DNA of 56,638 nucleotides, taken from the NCBI GenBank assembly GCA_944325025.1, contig CALUYN010000011.1, positions 1-56,638 of the forward strand. The letters run 5' to 3'. How positions within the stretch are numbered: the stretch's first letter is position 1; every line of letters begins with the position of its first letter. This DNA is from Candidatus Gastranaerophilales bacterium. Its GTDB lineage: Bacteria; Cyanobacteriota; Vampirovibrionia; Gastranaerophilales; Gastranaerophilaceae. Positions 1 to 7,635 of the stretch are shown here, piece after piece. A program made the position numbers and the translations under genes. The notes beneath the pieces are model-generated. The model had not been told where the DNA came from and made no database searches. It saw only the letters and a list, made by a program, of their open reading frames with translations.

Positions 1-22
1 ACTTCCGATAACATCTCTTATG
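1..22. repeat. Diverged terminal inverted repeat of a miniature element
   Basis: These 22 bases match 19 of 22 positions of the right terminal inverted repeat of the element at 21791-22147, in the same orientation. The window therefore appears to open on the end of a second, diverged copy that ends upstream of radA. Only this end is visible, so whether the rest of a copy lies outside the window cannot be seen. Confidence 0.55.
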
Positions 23-48
23 TTGCAAATATAAAATTATTTTTGTCG

Positions 49-54
49 TATAAT
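49..54 (+). promoter_or_regulatory. Probable -10 box for a leaderless radA mRNA
   Basis: TATAAT ends exactly six bases before the ATG at 61, so a normal +1 would be the A of the start codon. No Shine-Dalgarno sequence precedes that ATG. The -35 is not convincing (TTGCAA at 23-28 gives a 20-base spacer). The same arrangement recurs before prfB, nanE and the PadR gene. Confidence 0.5.
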
Positions 55-60
55 CATTAT

Positions 61-1428
61 ATGGCAAAAGTTAAATCAAAATGGGTTTGTACAGAATGCG
101 GGTATGAAACTGCAGGCTATTTGGGTAAATGTCCTGAATGCGGCGCCTGGGGAACTTTAACAGAAGAAGTTCAGTTCGCTGCAAAACAACATACGCAAGT
201 TCAAGATGAATTTATTAATAGAGAAAAACCGGAACTATTAAAAGATATTCATATTGGCGAAGAAGTCAGAGTTTCAACTAATATTTCGGAATTTGACAGA
301 ATTTTAGGCGGCGGGCTTGTTCAAGGTTCTCTTGTGTTGATTGCAGGTGATCCCGGTATAGGTAAATCAACTATTCTTTTGCAAACAAGCGGCGAACTCT
401 GTAAAAATAATAAAAAAGTTTTATATGTATCTGCAGAAGAAAGTGCAAGCCAGTTAAAACTTAGAGCTGACAGACTTTCTGTGAATTCTTCAAACCTTTA
501 TGTTTATCCTCAGACATTAATGGAGAATATTAAAACGCAGATAGAAGAAATACTTCCTGATATTGTTGTAATCGACAGTATTCAGGCAATATACTCTCAA
601 AATGTTGCAAGTTCTGCAGGCAGTGTTTCTCAAATCAGAGAATGTACAAACCTTTTAATGCATATTGCAAAATCTAAAAATATAACTGTTATTGTTATAG
701 GTCATGTGACAAAAGACGGTAATATCGCGGGACCTAAGGTTCTTGAACATATGGTTGATACTGTAATTTATTTTGAAGGCGACAAATATAAATCTTACAG
801 AATGCTCCGTGCTATGAAAAACCGTTTCGGCAACACGTCAGAAGTTGGAATTTTTGAAATGTGTGCGGATGGGTTAAAATGTGTTACAAATCCTAATGAA
901 CTTTTTTTGAATGAGCGTTCTCAAGTGTCTGTTCCCGGCAGCGCAATTGTTGTAACAAATGAGGGTACACGTCCTCTTTTAGTTGAAATTCAGGCGCTAG
1001 TTGGCACAACACCGTATCCGACTCCAAGACGGGTAGCAAATGGTGTTGATACAAGCAGAGTTTTGCAAATTCTTGCAGTTTTGGAAAAACGGGTCGGCTT
1101 AAATCTTTCCAAACAGGATGTTTATGTGAATGTAATGGGAGGAATTGATGTATCTGAACCGTCTGCGGATTTAGGCATTGCACTTGCAGTTGCCACATGC
1201 GCGCGTGACGTCGTTGTTGATCCGCAAACCGTTATAATAGGCGAAATAGGTTTGTCCGGCGAAATCCATCCGGTTAATAATATTGAAAAACGTTTAAATG
1301 AAGCTGTAATGACGGGATTTAAAAAGGCAATAATACCTTATGCAAACAGGATAGAAGATGAACGAATTGAAATAGTTCCTGTAAAACGTCTAATAGATGC
1401 GATTACAGCATGTGTTTCTGCTCAGTAG
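61..1428 (+). CDS. radA: DNA repair protein RadA (Sms)
   Basis: RadA is a cytoplasmic RecA-like ATPase that helps process recombination intermediates by promoting branch migration. The 455-residue product has the family layout: an N-terminal four-Cys zinc finger (C10, C13, C24, C27), a Walker A motif GDPGIGKST near residue 100, the RadA signature KNRFG near 250, and a C-terminal Lon-like domain. An in-frame TTG at 43 would add six residues, but ATG 61 is preferred because MAKVKSKWVCTECG is the usual start of the family and TATAAT overlaps the longer version. There is no ribosome binding site, which suggests a leaderless message. It is followed by the DUF559 repeat cluster. Confidence 0.96.
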   Translation: MAKVKSKWVCTECGYETAGYLGKCPECGAWGTLTEEVQFAAKQHTQVQDEFINREKPELLKDIHIGEEVRVSTNISEFDRILGGGLVQGSLVLIAGDPGIGKSTILLQTSGELCKNNKKVLYVSAEESASQLKLRADRLSVNSSNLYVYPQTLMENIKTQIEEILPDIVVIDSIQAIYSQNVASSAGSVSQIRECTNLLMHIAKSKNITVIVIGHVTKDGNIAGPKVLEHMVDTVIYFEGDKYKSYRMLRAMKNRFGNTSEVGIFEMCADGLKCVTNPNELFLNERSQVSVPGSAIVVTNEGTRPLLVEIQALVGTTPYPTPRRVANGVDTSRVLQILAVLEKRVGLNLSKQDVYVNVMGGIDVSEPSADLGIALAVATCARDVVVDPQTVIIGEIGLSGEIHPVNNIEKRLNEAVMTGFKKAIIPYANRIEDERIEIVPVKRLIDAITACVSAQ

Positions 1429-1430
1429 TT

Positions 1431-1481
1431 AAACATAACATCCCTTGTAAGGGAAAGGGAACTGCTGAAGCGGTGGATGTT
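1431..1481. repeat. Degenerate copy of the DUF559-associated double-hairpin repeat
   Basis: This starts directly after the radA stop codon and is a decayed version of the copy at 1501-1554. The order is the same (CATAAC, a TCCCTTGTAAGGGA hairpin, an ACTGC..GCGGT hairpin, GGTGGATG), but with several substitutions. It lies about 20 bases before the intact copy in the same orientation. Confidence 0.65.
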
Positions 1482-1508
1482 TTTTAGCACAATAGAATAT
1501 AAACATAA

Positions 1509-1553
1509 CCTCCCTTGTAAAGGGAGGGGTACCGCGCAAGCGGTGGAGGGATT
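1509..1553. repeat. 45-nt double-hairpin repeat, upstream copy
   Basis: The first hairpin is an 8-bp stem (CCTCCCTT/AAGGGAGG) around GTA. The second is ACCGC/GCGGT around GCAA, a GNRA-type tetraloop. The module ends with GGTGGAGGGATT, so its GGAGGG lies seven bases before the DUF559 ATG at 1555 and can serve as its Shine-Dalgarno sequence. It differs from the downstream copy (1946-1990) at a single base. Confidence 0.85.
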
Positions 1554-1554
1554 T

Positions 1555-1914
1555 ATGTATAATCATAACAAAAGTCTTACACCTTATGCAAAAGCTTTAA
1601 GAAAAAACATGACACCAGAAGAGCGCTGTTTGTGGTATAACTTTTTACGTCAATATAAAATTCGTTTTCTCCGTCAAAAAGTTATTAAAAATTATATTGT
1701 TGATTTTTATTGTTCAAAGGCATCATTGATTATTGAAATTGATGGCGGTCAGCATTATGAAGATAACGCAATATTAAATGACAGATTGCGGGATGAAGAA
1801 TTGAGCAAGCTCGGATATAAGGTTTTGAGATTTACTAATTTGGATATAAAAAATAATTTTGAGGGAGTTTGTTTTGTCATTGATAAAAATGTACAGGAAA
1901 GAATCCCCCTTTAA
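1555..1914 (+). CDS. DUF559 family endonuclease-like protein
   Basis: This 119-residue protein belongs to DUF559, a small branch of the PD-(D/E)XK nuclease fold related to the Vsr mismatch endonuclease. Its cellular role is not established. The visible core is RQKVIKNYIVDFYC, then IIEIDGGQHYED, then LGYKVLRFTN near the C-terminus; the Asp of VDFY and the Glu/Asp of EIDGGQH fit the catalytic positions. An N-terminal helix with MTPEERCLW is typical of the family. The reading frame is open from 1477, but the ATG at 1555 is chosen because it has the GGAGGG site supplied by the flanking repeat. Near-identical repeats flank the gene in the same orientation, which suggests that gene and repeat move or are maintained together. 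Confidence 0.88.
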   Translation: MYNHNKSLTPYAKALRKNMTPEERCLWYNFLRQYKIRFLRQKVIKNYIVDFYCSKASLIIEIDGGQHYEDNAILNDRLRDEELSKLGYKVLRFTNLDIKNNFEGVCFVIDKNVQERIPL

Positions 1915-1916
1915 TT

Positions 1917-1933
1917 CCCCCTTTACAAGGGGG
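1917..1933. terminator. Hairpin just after the DUF559 stop codon
   Basis: A perfect 7-bp stem (CCCCCTT/AAGGGGG) around TAC begins two bases after the stop codon. It resembles the first hairpin of the 45-nt repeat but is more C/G-pure. No U-tract follows, so it may be a repeat relic or an mRNA-stabilising hairpin rather than a true terminator. Confidence 0.4.
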
Positions 1934-1945
1934 ATAATATTTATA

Positions 1946-1990
1946 CCTCCCTTGTAAAGGGAGGGGAACCGCGCAAGCGGTGGAGGGATT
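1946..1990. repeat. 45-nt double-hairpin repeat, downstream copy
   Basis: This copy is identical to 1509-1553 except for one base between the two hairpins, and has the same orientation. Its last two bases overlap the 3' end of the convergent small membrane protein gene, so the repeat may have contributed that gene's stop region. Confidence 0.85.
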
Positions 1991-2327
1991 AACTATTTTT
2001 ATTTTTCGCAACGCCCGGTGCATCTTTTATAATAAACGGTCTTACAAAAGCGTATGTTCCGTAAAGTGACGATAAAAGCCCTGCAGCCATAGTGCCTTTA
2101 AAAAGTTTCGGATGCTTTGTTTTATTGACGAGTCCGCCTAAAGTTACAAGCGTTGTTCCTGCCATAATCCCCAGGTATCCTTTGAATATGGTTCTAGGCA
2201 CAACAATTGTATCTGTCATATCTGCTGAATTTTTTGTGCAGGAATGAAATTTTTCCAGGAATGTTTCTTTTTTATCTTGCCGAGTGCCGTTAAAATGTGT
2301 TAAGTTTGTGATTTTTGCTATTCTCAT
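1989..2327 (-). CDS. Small membrane protein with N-terminal FNG motif
   Basis: The product has 112 residues and no recognised family. It begins MRIAKITNLTHFNG, matching the N-terminal F-[KTN]-[GA] motif seen on several unrelated proteins in this window (F12-N13-G14). Two hydrophobic, Gly-rich segments at about 48-67 and 77-97 look like membrane helices. The gene starts twelve bases after the HTH regulator's stop codon, with AGGAAA as ribosome binding site in that gap, so the two form a likely operon. The 3' end runs into the downstream copy of the 45-nt repeat. Confidence 0.7.
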   Translation of the reverse strand: MRIAKITNLTHFNGTRQDKKETFLEKFHSCTKNSADMTDTIVVPRTIFKGYLGIMAGTTLVTLGGLVNKTKHPKLFKGTMAAGLLSSLYGTYAFVRPFIIKDAPGVAKNKNS

Positions 2328-2339
2328 TGCAGTTTTTTC

Positions 2340-2549
2340 CTAATCTTTGTCAGGTATATGCTCAAATATATCCTGAACTCTACAATTTAAAGCATTGCAC
2401 AATTTGTCTAAAGTTTCAAGTTCTATTGTTTTAGTTTTTTCATGATAAATTCTAAAGACTGTAACATGTGTTAATCCTGCTTCTCTTGCAACTTCAGCCA
2501 TGTTCATTCGTCTTCTGCCCATAATTTCAGATAATTTATTCTTAATCAT
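2340..2549 (-). CDS. XRE/Cro-type helix-turn-helix regulator
   Basis: This is a 69-residue single-domain DNA-binding protein. The sequence NMAEVAREAGLTHVTVFRIY forms the helix-turn-helix, and the following TIELETLDKLCNALNCRVQD is the usual second half of the XRE fold. It has no effector or peptidase domain, as in small phage- or plasmid-type Cro repressors and antitoxin-like regulators. It is divergent from the prepilin gene, with a 41-bp palindrome between them, and is followed by a small membrane protein. Targets are probably its own promoter and the prepilin promoter (inference from position). Confidence 0.85.
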   Translation of the reverse strand: MIKNKLSEIMGRRRMNMAEVAREAGLTHVTVFRIYHEKTKTIELETLDKLCNALNCRVQDIFEHIPDKD

Positions 2550-2588
2550 AAGAAATTTTTATCATTATAAGCCGGTTGTTGCAAAACG

Positions 2589-2629
2589 TATTATATATAT
2601 GTATAATAATATTATACATATATATAATA
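2589..2629. promoter_or_regulatory. Large AT palindrome, candidate operator with divergent promoters
   Basis: This is a perfect inverted repeat with 19-bp arms around the spacer AAT, made almost only of A and T. Each arm contains a TATAAT-like hexamer (plus strand at 2602-2607), so it can carry -10 boxes for both flanking genes. A Cro-type regulator is encoded on one side and a prepilin on the other. Confidence 0.55.
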
Positions 2630-2662
2630 TTATTTAACGATTATTTATAATAAGGAGGATTT

Positions 2663-3364
2663 ATGAAGAAAGCTTTCACTTTAGCAGAAGTTTTAATTAC
2701 ATTAGGTATTATCGGAGTTGTTGCTGCCATGACTTTGCCTGTTTTAATTAGTAAATACCGTGACAGACAGTATGTTGTTGGATTGAAAAAAGCCGTTGCT
2801 GTTATAGATAATGCGTACAGACTTGCTATTTATGAAAACGGAGGGAGCAATGATTTTGGCTATTTGGATGCTGAATATGTTCCTCTGCCTCCGGAAGAAG
2901 GTACAGGCGTTTATGATAAAAATGCAAGTCAAAATTCTGAAATCCTGTTACAGAAGTTTAGTAAACATCTTAAAATAATAAAAGACTGTGGCAAAGACAG
3001 AGGTGAGGAGTGTTTCCCAAAAACAATAAAATCTCCTTTTAGAGATAAAACCTGGGATCTTGTTACTATGCAGGGGAATGCAAGACGTTTTGTCGTTCTA
3101 AGTGACGGTATGAGCATAGGGCTGAATAAGTCTTTTGTATATATTGATGTAAACGGATTAAAAGGCCCGAATACTTTAGGTATTGATGTATTTCAGATTG
3201 CTCTTAATAATAATGGTATCGGATATTACGATGACGGTTCAGAAGGTACGTTAAAATGCTACACAAATGAATTTGCCTGTTCTGCATGGGTAATTATTAA
3301 TGACAATATTGATTATATTCACTGCTCTGATTTAAGTTGGAATGGAAAACATAAATGCAAATAA
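2663..3364 (+). CDS. Type IV prepilin-like protein
   Basis: The 233-residue product begins MKKAFTLAEVLITLGIIGVV, a type IV prepilin leader. The expected prepilin peptidase cut lies between A4 and F5, and Glu is at +5 of the mature protein. The hydrophobic N-terminal helix is followed by a globular domain with several Cys, mostly in the C-terminal half, that could form disulfides. It would be exported and assembled in a pilus or pseudopilus at the cell surface. Whether it is a major or minor subunit cannot be told, and no assembly genes (pilB, pilC, pilD) are nearby. GGAGG lies seven bases upstream of the ATG. The gene is divergent from the HTH regulator. Confidence 0.85.
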   Translation: MKKAFTLAEVLITLGIIGVVAAMTLPVLISKYRDRQYVVGLKKAVAVIDNAYRLAIYENGGSNDFGYLDAEYVPLPPEEGTGVYDKNASQNSEILLQKFSKHLKIIKDCGKDRGEECFPKTIKSPFRDKTWDLVTMQGNARRFVVLSDGMSIGLNKSFVYIDVNGLKGPNTLGIDVFQIALNNNGIGYYDDGSEGTLKCYTNEFACSAWVIINDNIDYIHCSDLSWNGKHKCK

Positions 3365-3401
3365 ATTAACTATTTTTTAATATTTAAAAGGTTATAACCA
3401 C

Positions 3402-3430
3402 TTGATTAGTTTTTTTGTTAATGATATAAA
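3402..3430 (+). promoter_or_regulatory. Probable sigma-70 type promoter of gap
   Basis: TTGATT (3402-3407) and TATAAA (3425-3430) are separated by 17 bases. The predicted start leaves a leader of about 30 bases containing AAAGGAAAC before the gap ATG. Confidence 0.55.
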
Positions 3431-3468
3431 AACCATGTGAGAGTTTTTATAAAAGAAAGGAAACACTT

Positions 3469-4473
3469 ATGGTAAATGTAGCAATTAACGGTTTTGGTAG
3501 AATTGGCCGTAATACTTTACGTGCAGCTATCAGAGAAGGTATTTTTGACAAAATTAATTATGTAGCAATCAACGACCCCGGTTTGAAACCTGCTGAAGCA
3601 GCTTTGTTATTCAAACACGATTCAGTTATGGGTAAATTTGATGGTACTGTTGAAGCTTATGAAGAAGGTATTATCGTAAACGGTAAAAAAATCAAATTCT
3701 TCGCAGAAAAAGATCCTGCTCAATTACCTTGGAAAGATTTAGGTGTAGAAGTTGTTGTTGAATCAACAGGTTTCTTCACAGATGCAACAAAAGCTCACGC
3801 TCACATTGATGCAGGCGCTAAAAAAGTTATTATTTCTGCTCCTGCAACAAATGAAGATATTACAATTGTTTTAGGTGTAAACGATAAAGAATACGATCCT
3901 GCAAAACACAATGTAATTTCTATGGCATCTTGCACAACTAACTGCTTGGCTCCTGTAGCTAAAGTTATCGATGAAAAATTCGGTATTGTAAAAGGTTTGA
4001 TGACAACTGTTCACTCTTACACAGGCGACCAAAGAATTTTGGATGCAGGTCACAAAGATCCTAGAAGAGCTAGAGCAGGTGCTTTGAACATTGTTCCTAC
4101 AAAAACAGGTGCTGCTAAAGCTGTTGCTCTTGTATTACCTCAATTGAAAGGTAAATTGGACGGTTTTGCAATGAGAGTTCCTACTCCTGACGTATCATTA
4201 GTAGACGTTGTATTTGAACTTTCTAAAGATGTTACTGTTGAAGAAGTTAATGCAGCATTAAAAGCAGGTGCTGACGGACACGTTCTTTGCTACACTGAAG
4301 AACCGTTAGTATCTTCTGACTACATCGGAACATCTCAATCATCAACTGTTGACGCTTTGTTAACTCGTGTAATGGGCGGCAATCAGGTTAAAATCATTTC
4401 TTGGTATGATAACGAAATGGGTTATTCTACAAGATTGGCTGAAACTACATTGATGGTTGCTTCAAAATTATAA
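3469..4473 (+). CDS. gap: Glyceraldehyde-3-phosphate dehydrogenase, type I
   Basis: GapA-type dehydrogenase of 334 residues, the usual length. It oxidises glyceraldehyde-3-phosphate to 1,3-bisphosphoglycerate in glycolysis. Visible are the Rossmann motif INGFGRIGR (6-14), Asp in VAINDPG that favours NAD over NADP, and the active-site Cys in ASCTTNCLAP near residue 152. The gene has its own promoter and terminator. It uses clearly more C-ending codons (AAC, GAC, TTC, CAC, TAC) than its neighbours, as expected for a highly expressed gene. Confidence 0.97.
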   Translation: MVNVAINGFGRIGRNTLRAAIREGIFDKINYVAINDPGLKPAEAALLFKHDSVMGKFDGTVEAYEEGIIVNGKKIKFFAEKDPAQLPWKDLGVEVVVESTGFFTDATKAHAHIDAGAKKVIISAPATNEDITIVLGVNDKEYDPAKHNVISMASCTTNCLAPVAKVIDEKFGIVKGLMTTVHSYTGDQRILDAGHKDPRRARAGALNIVPTKTGAAKAVALVLPQLKGKLDGFAMRVPTPDVSLVDVVFELSKDVTVEEVNAALKAGADGHVLCYTEEPLVSSDYIGTSQSSTVDALLTRVMGGNQVKIISWYDNEMGYSTRLAETTLMVASKL

Positions 4474-4490
4474 TTTGAAGTTTACAAATA

Positions 4491-4526
4491 AAAAAAGAGT
4501 CCTCTAGAAACGGGGACTCTTTTTTA
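4491..4526 (+). terminator. Intrinsic terminator of gap
   Basis: The core stem is GAGTCC (4497-4502) with GGACTC (4514-4519), extended by A/T pairs on each side and followed by a run of T. The loop is TCTAGAAACGG. Confidence 0.85.
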
Positions 4527-4590
4527 TTACTCAACCGGCTGATTGTAAAATTGTTAACTCCGAAAATAATTATTGTATGGAGGAAAAACA

Positions 4591-4782
4591 ATGCATATTT
4601 TAAAATTGATTACATTTATTTTAGTTATTATCGGTGCTTTAAACTGGGGGCTAGTAGGTATTTTTAATATTGACCTTGTGGCAATGATTTTTGGTGATAT
4701 GACATTATTATCCAGAATAGTTTATTCCCTTGTAGGGATAAGTGCAATTATATATGCAGTTCTGGCATACAAAGAACTATAA
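4591..4782 (+). CDS. DUF378 family small membrane protein
   Basis: The 63-residue protein has two predicted membrane helices. The sequence GALNWGLVGIFNIDLVA in the first half is the DUF378 (YuzA-like) hallmark, and LSRIVYSLVGISAI follows. The function of DUF378 is unknown. ATG 4591 is chosen because GGAGG lies seven bases upstream; an in-frame TTG at 4573 would begin before that site. It is convergent with the M16 peptidase gene, whose stop codon lies one base after this gene ends. Confidence 0.85.
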   Translation: MHILKLITFILVIIGALNWGLVGIFNIDLVAMIFGDMTLLSRIVYSLVGISAIIYAVLAYKEL

Positions 4783-4783
4783 A

Positions 4784-7594
4784 TTAGTCAGCCTGTAATG
4801 ATTTTAAGTAATTTTCGTTTGCTTTAAGCGTATTTTCTGTTGCAACAATTGAGTAAATCGGTTTGCCTGAAAAGACATAATTTGCTGTATTGTAAATATC
4901 ATCAACTGTAATAGAATCTATCATTTTGAGTGCTTCATTGTCACGTGAAATTCCGTACGGTGTGTTGAGGTTGTATAACAACCCGTCAGTTTGCGAACCA
5001 TGTGTATTATTCATATTTAAAATAGAATTTTTTAGATTTAATTTTGCGTTATTCAGTTCTTCTTCTGTTACTTTTTCGGTTTTAATCTTTTTGATATGTT
5101 TGTTAAAACCGTCGATTGATTTTTGTAAATTGTCATAGCTTATTTCATTAGTATCTTTATTTTCGGTGGTAGTGCCGATTTTTAGATAGAAAAGTCCTAT
5201 GTTATCGGTAATTTTAAAGTTTGAACGGACATGATATGCCAATTTTTGCTGTTCGCGCAGGTCATTAAACAATCTGGAAGATGCGTTGCCGCCGAGTATT
5301 GTATTTAAAAGTTCAAGACAGATATCATCTTTCAGGTTATTTCCTCTTCTGAATTTAAAAGCTTCAATGATTTCTGCCTGATTTTTATTGTCTATGTCCG
5401 TTAATACTTGTGTTTGTGTATTTGGAATGTATTTGTCAAGAAGTTCTTCCGGGCTATATACATTGAATTTTTTATAAGCGGCTATGCTATTGAACAGAGT
5501 ATCATTTAGTTCAGGCTTTTTGTTAAACGGTGCAGTAACTGCAATTGAGGCTTTTGAATTTGTCATAATAGAGTCATACAATCTTTTTACATCATCAAGA
5601 GTTAAGCTGTCCAATTCTTTTAAAAGCTCTGATTTTGATTTACCCTGAGGAAGATTTTTATAAATTTCAGTATCAAGTTTGTCAAATGCTGACTTTTCAG
5701 AAATAGAGATATTATCAATAATTCTTGATTTTACTTCGTTGAAAGTTTCTTGTGTAAATCTCGGGTTATCCAACAATTCCTTTATGGATTTAAGTGCTTT
5801 GTCCATATCTTCAGACGCAAATTTAGAATAAACTGTTACTGATTTGTTATTACTTTCAAAATTTGCATTTATACCTGATTTTTGAAGATCTTTATAGAAT
5901 TCTTCCTGATTTTTATTTAAAGTTCCCTCATTTAAAAGTTCATCCAATACAAGAACTGCTGCTAATTTATCTGTATTGTATCCTTCTGTTGAAAATTGCA
6001 TTTTGACATAGCAGTTGTCGGTTCTGCTGTTGTTGGTTACAATTTTAAAGTTGTTGTCCGGCATATTGTATTCTTTTACATTGCTTAAATCAATTGCTTC
6101 TTTTCTGCCGGTAAAAGATATACTTTTTGCATCGTTATAATTTTTGTTTATACTTTCAGCATTTGCAGATGATGGGTGAACAACTGTCACGGACGCTTTA
6201 TTTATATCAAGATATTTTTTTGCTGCATTAACAATATCATCAGCCGTCATTGACTTAATAATTTCCTGATAATTATTAAGGTAGGCTTCATTATTTTCTA
6301 AAAGGGCTGCTCCAATAGCATTGTTTGTTCTGAAAGAATGTTCAAATATAGATGAAAACTGGTTAAGCATACGTTTTTTTATAATCTGCATTTCATCATC
6401 TGAAGGCGGATTATTCGCGATATTTGCAACTTCATTAAATATTAGTTTCAGAACTTTTTCGGAATTTTCATCTGATGATTCTGCAATAAATATTAATGCT
6501 CTGCCGTCTTTCGGATTTGTGCTTATTTTTTCTTCTTCTGTATAAATAGATGCATTATACGGTTTTAACTTTTTGTTGATACGCGTGGTTGAGCCGCCGG
6601 ACAGTAGCTCCATTGCTGCTTCTGTGAAAATTAAGTCTTTAATATTTTGAGGTTCAGCACCGTTAAAGCCGACTGCGATATGCGAAGCTGTTGCTTTGTC
6701 TGATATAAAATCCTCTCTTACTGTTTTCTGAACAGGTACAAGTTTTTCAAAATTTCTTTGTCCTGATGGTTGTTTTTTAGATGTAAAGTATTTGGAAATT
6801 AATTTCATTGTTTCTTCTGGCTTTACATTTCCTGTGATAACCGTAACCATATTAGCCGGATAGTAGTTGTTGTTGTAGTAATTAACAACATCTTCGCGAG
6901 TTAAATTTGTTATGTTATCTGTTGTTCCGCCAATCATGTCTGTTGATGTGGTTTTAATTCCATATAAATTTTTAAGCATTTTATTAACAGCAAGATTTTC
7001 CGGATCAGATGTAATCATGTTGATTTCGGAGTTCACTATTCCCTTTTCTTTTTCAAGTTTGTCTGCGGCGAACAGTGGAGTTTCTAACATTGAGGCATGG
7101 ATTTTTATTTTATTTTCCAGATCCCCGTCATTTAAAAGGTTAGAACTTATATAATAATTGGTTTCTGCAAAGCCTGTTGATGCATTTGTTGAACCGCCCA
7201 TTTTATCAACCTGTTTGAAAAAATCTCCCTGTTCAAGCCCTTGCGAGCCGTTAAACAAATTATGCTCAATATAGTGGCTTATTCCGCGCAAGTTATCCGG
7301 TTCGTTCATTGAACCAGTATTAACATAAGTTCTTAAAACAGTTTCACCCTCCTGCGGAACAACAATTACTCTTTGACCGTTTGCAAGTTTGTAGCAATAG
7401 GCTTTTGTGTCGTAAGGGAAATTCATCTCGCCTGTTTTTGTATAGGCAATAGGAGTTTTTATTGCAAAATCAGGCTGTATATTTGATAATTGTTCAATTT
7501 GCGGATTTGTTTGAACTGTTTCGTTTCCCTTGAAAACCTGCTTGTTGCTGTATTGATAATTATTTACACTATTAATAGAATTTATTCTAACCAC
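4784..7594 (-). CDS. Two-halved M16 (insulinase-like) metallopeptidase with N-terminal FKG motif
   Basis: The 936-residue protein is built from two M16 units in tandem. The first half has the inverted zinc motif HYIEH (107-111) and a downstream Glu in KGIVNSEINM. The second half lacks HxxEH but keeps the M16C pattern SSRLFNDLREQQKLAYHV. M16 enzymes close a clamshell around peptide substrates. The start is GTG. The first 40 residues are an Asn/Ser/Gln-rich extension with VFKGN (F21-K22-G23), the motif shared with unrelated proteins here. No signal peptide is visible, although family members often act outside the cytoplasm. A shorter M16 protein lies at 34767-36095. Confidence 0.9.
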   Translation of the reverse strand: MVRINSINSVNNYQYSNKQVFKGNETVQTNPQIEQLSNIQPDFAIKTPIAYTKTGEMNFPYDTKAYCYKLANGQRVIVVPQEGETVLRTYVNTGSMNEPDNLRGISHYIEHNLFNGSQGLEQGDFFKQVDKMGGSTNASTGFAETNYYISSNLLNDGDLENKIKIHASMLETPLFAADKLEKEKGIVNSEINMITSDPENLAVNKMLKNLYGIKTTSTDMIGGTTDNITNLTREDVVNYYNNNYYPANMVTVITGNVKPEETMKLISKYFTSKKQPSGQRNFEKLVPVQKTVREDFISDKATASHIAVGFNGAEPQNIKDLIFTEAAMELLSGGSTTRINKKLKPYNASIYTEEEKISTNPKDGRALIFIAESSDENSEKVLKLIFNEVANIANNPPSDDEMQIIKKRMLNQFSSIFEHSFRTNNAIGAALLENNEAYLNNYQEIIKSMTADDIVNAAKKYLDINKASVTVVHPSSANAESINKNYNDAKSISFTGRKEAIDLSNVKEYNMPDNNFKIVTNNSRTDNCYVKMQFSTEGYNTDKLAAVLVLDELLNEGTLNKNQEEFYKDLQKSGINANFESNNKSVTVYSKFASEDMDKALKSIKELLDNPRFTQETFNEVKSRIIDNISISEKSAFDKLDTEIYKNLPQGKSKSELLKELDSLTLDDVKRLYDSIMTNSKASIAVTAPFNKKPELNDTLFNSIAAYKKFNVYSPEELLDKYIPNTQTQVLTDIDNKNQAEIIEAFKFRRGNNLKDDICLELLNTILGGNASSRLFNDLREQQKLAYHVRSNFKITDNIGLFYLKIGTTTENKDTNEISYDNLQKSIDGFNKHIKKIKTEKVTEEELNNAKLNLKNSILNMNNTHGSQTDGLLYNLNTPYGISRDNEALKMIDSITVDDIYNTANYVFSGKPIYSIVATENTLKANENYLKSLQAD

Positions 7595-7635
7595 ATTAAT
7601 ATAAAAACATGAACAAATAAAAAATTGCCTTTTTA

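Noticed and set aside
893-1198. A 101-codon open frame antisense to radA
   Set aside because: It is a shadow of the radA coding sequence, without signals of its own.
1431-1990. Repeat copies near radA as a CRISPR array
   Set aside because: There are only three copies, unevenly spaced, with one spacing filled by a gene; spacer lengths are not regular and no cas gene is nearby.
2589-2629. The AT palindrome as an intrinsic terminator
   Set aside because: Its position between divergent genes, the lack of G/C pairs and the absence of a following T-run argue against termination.
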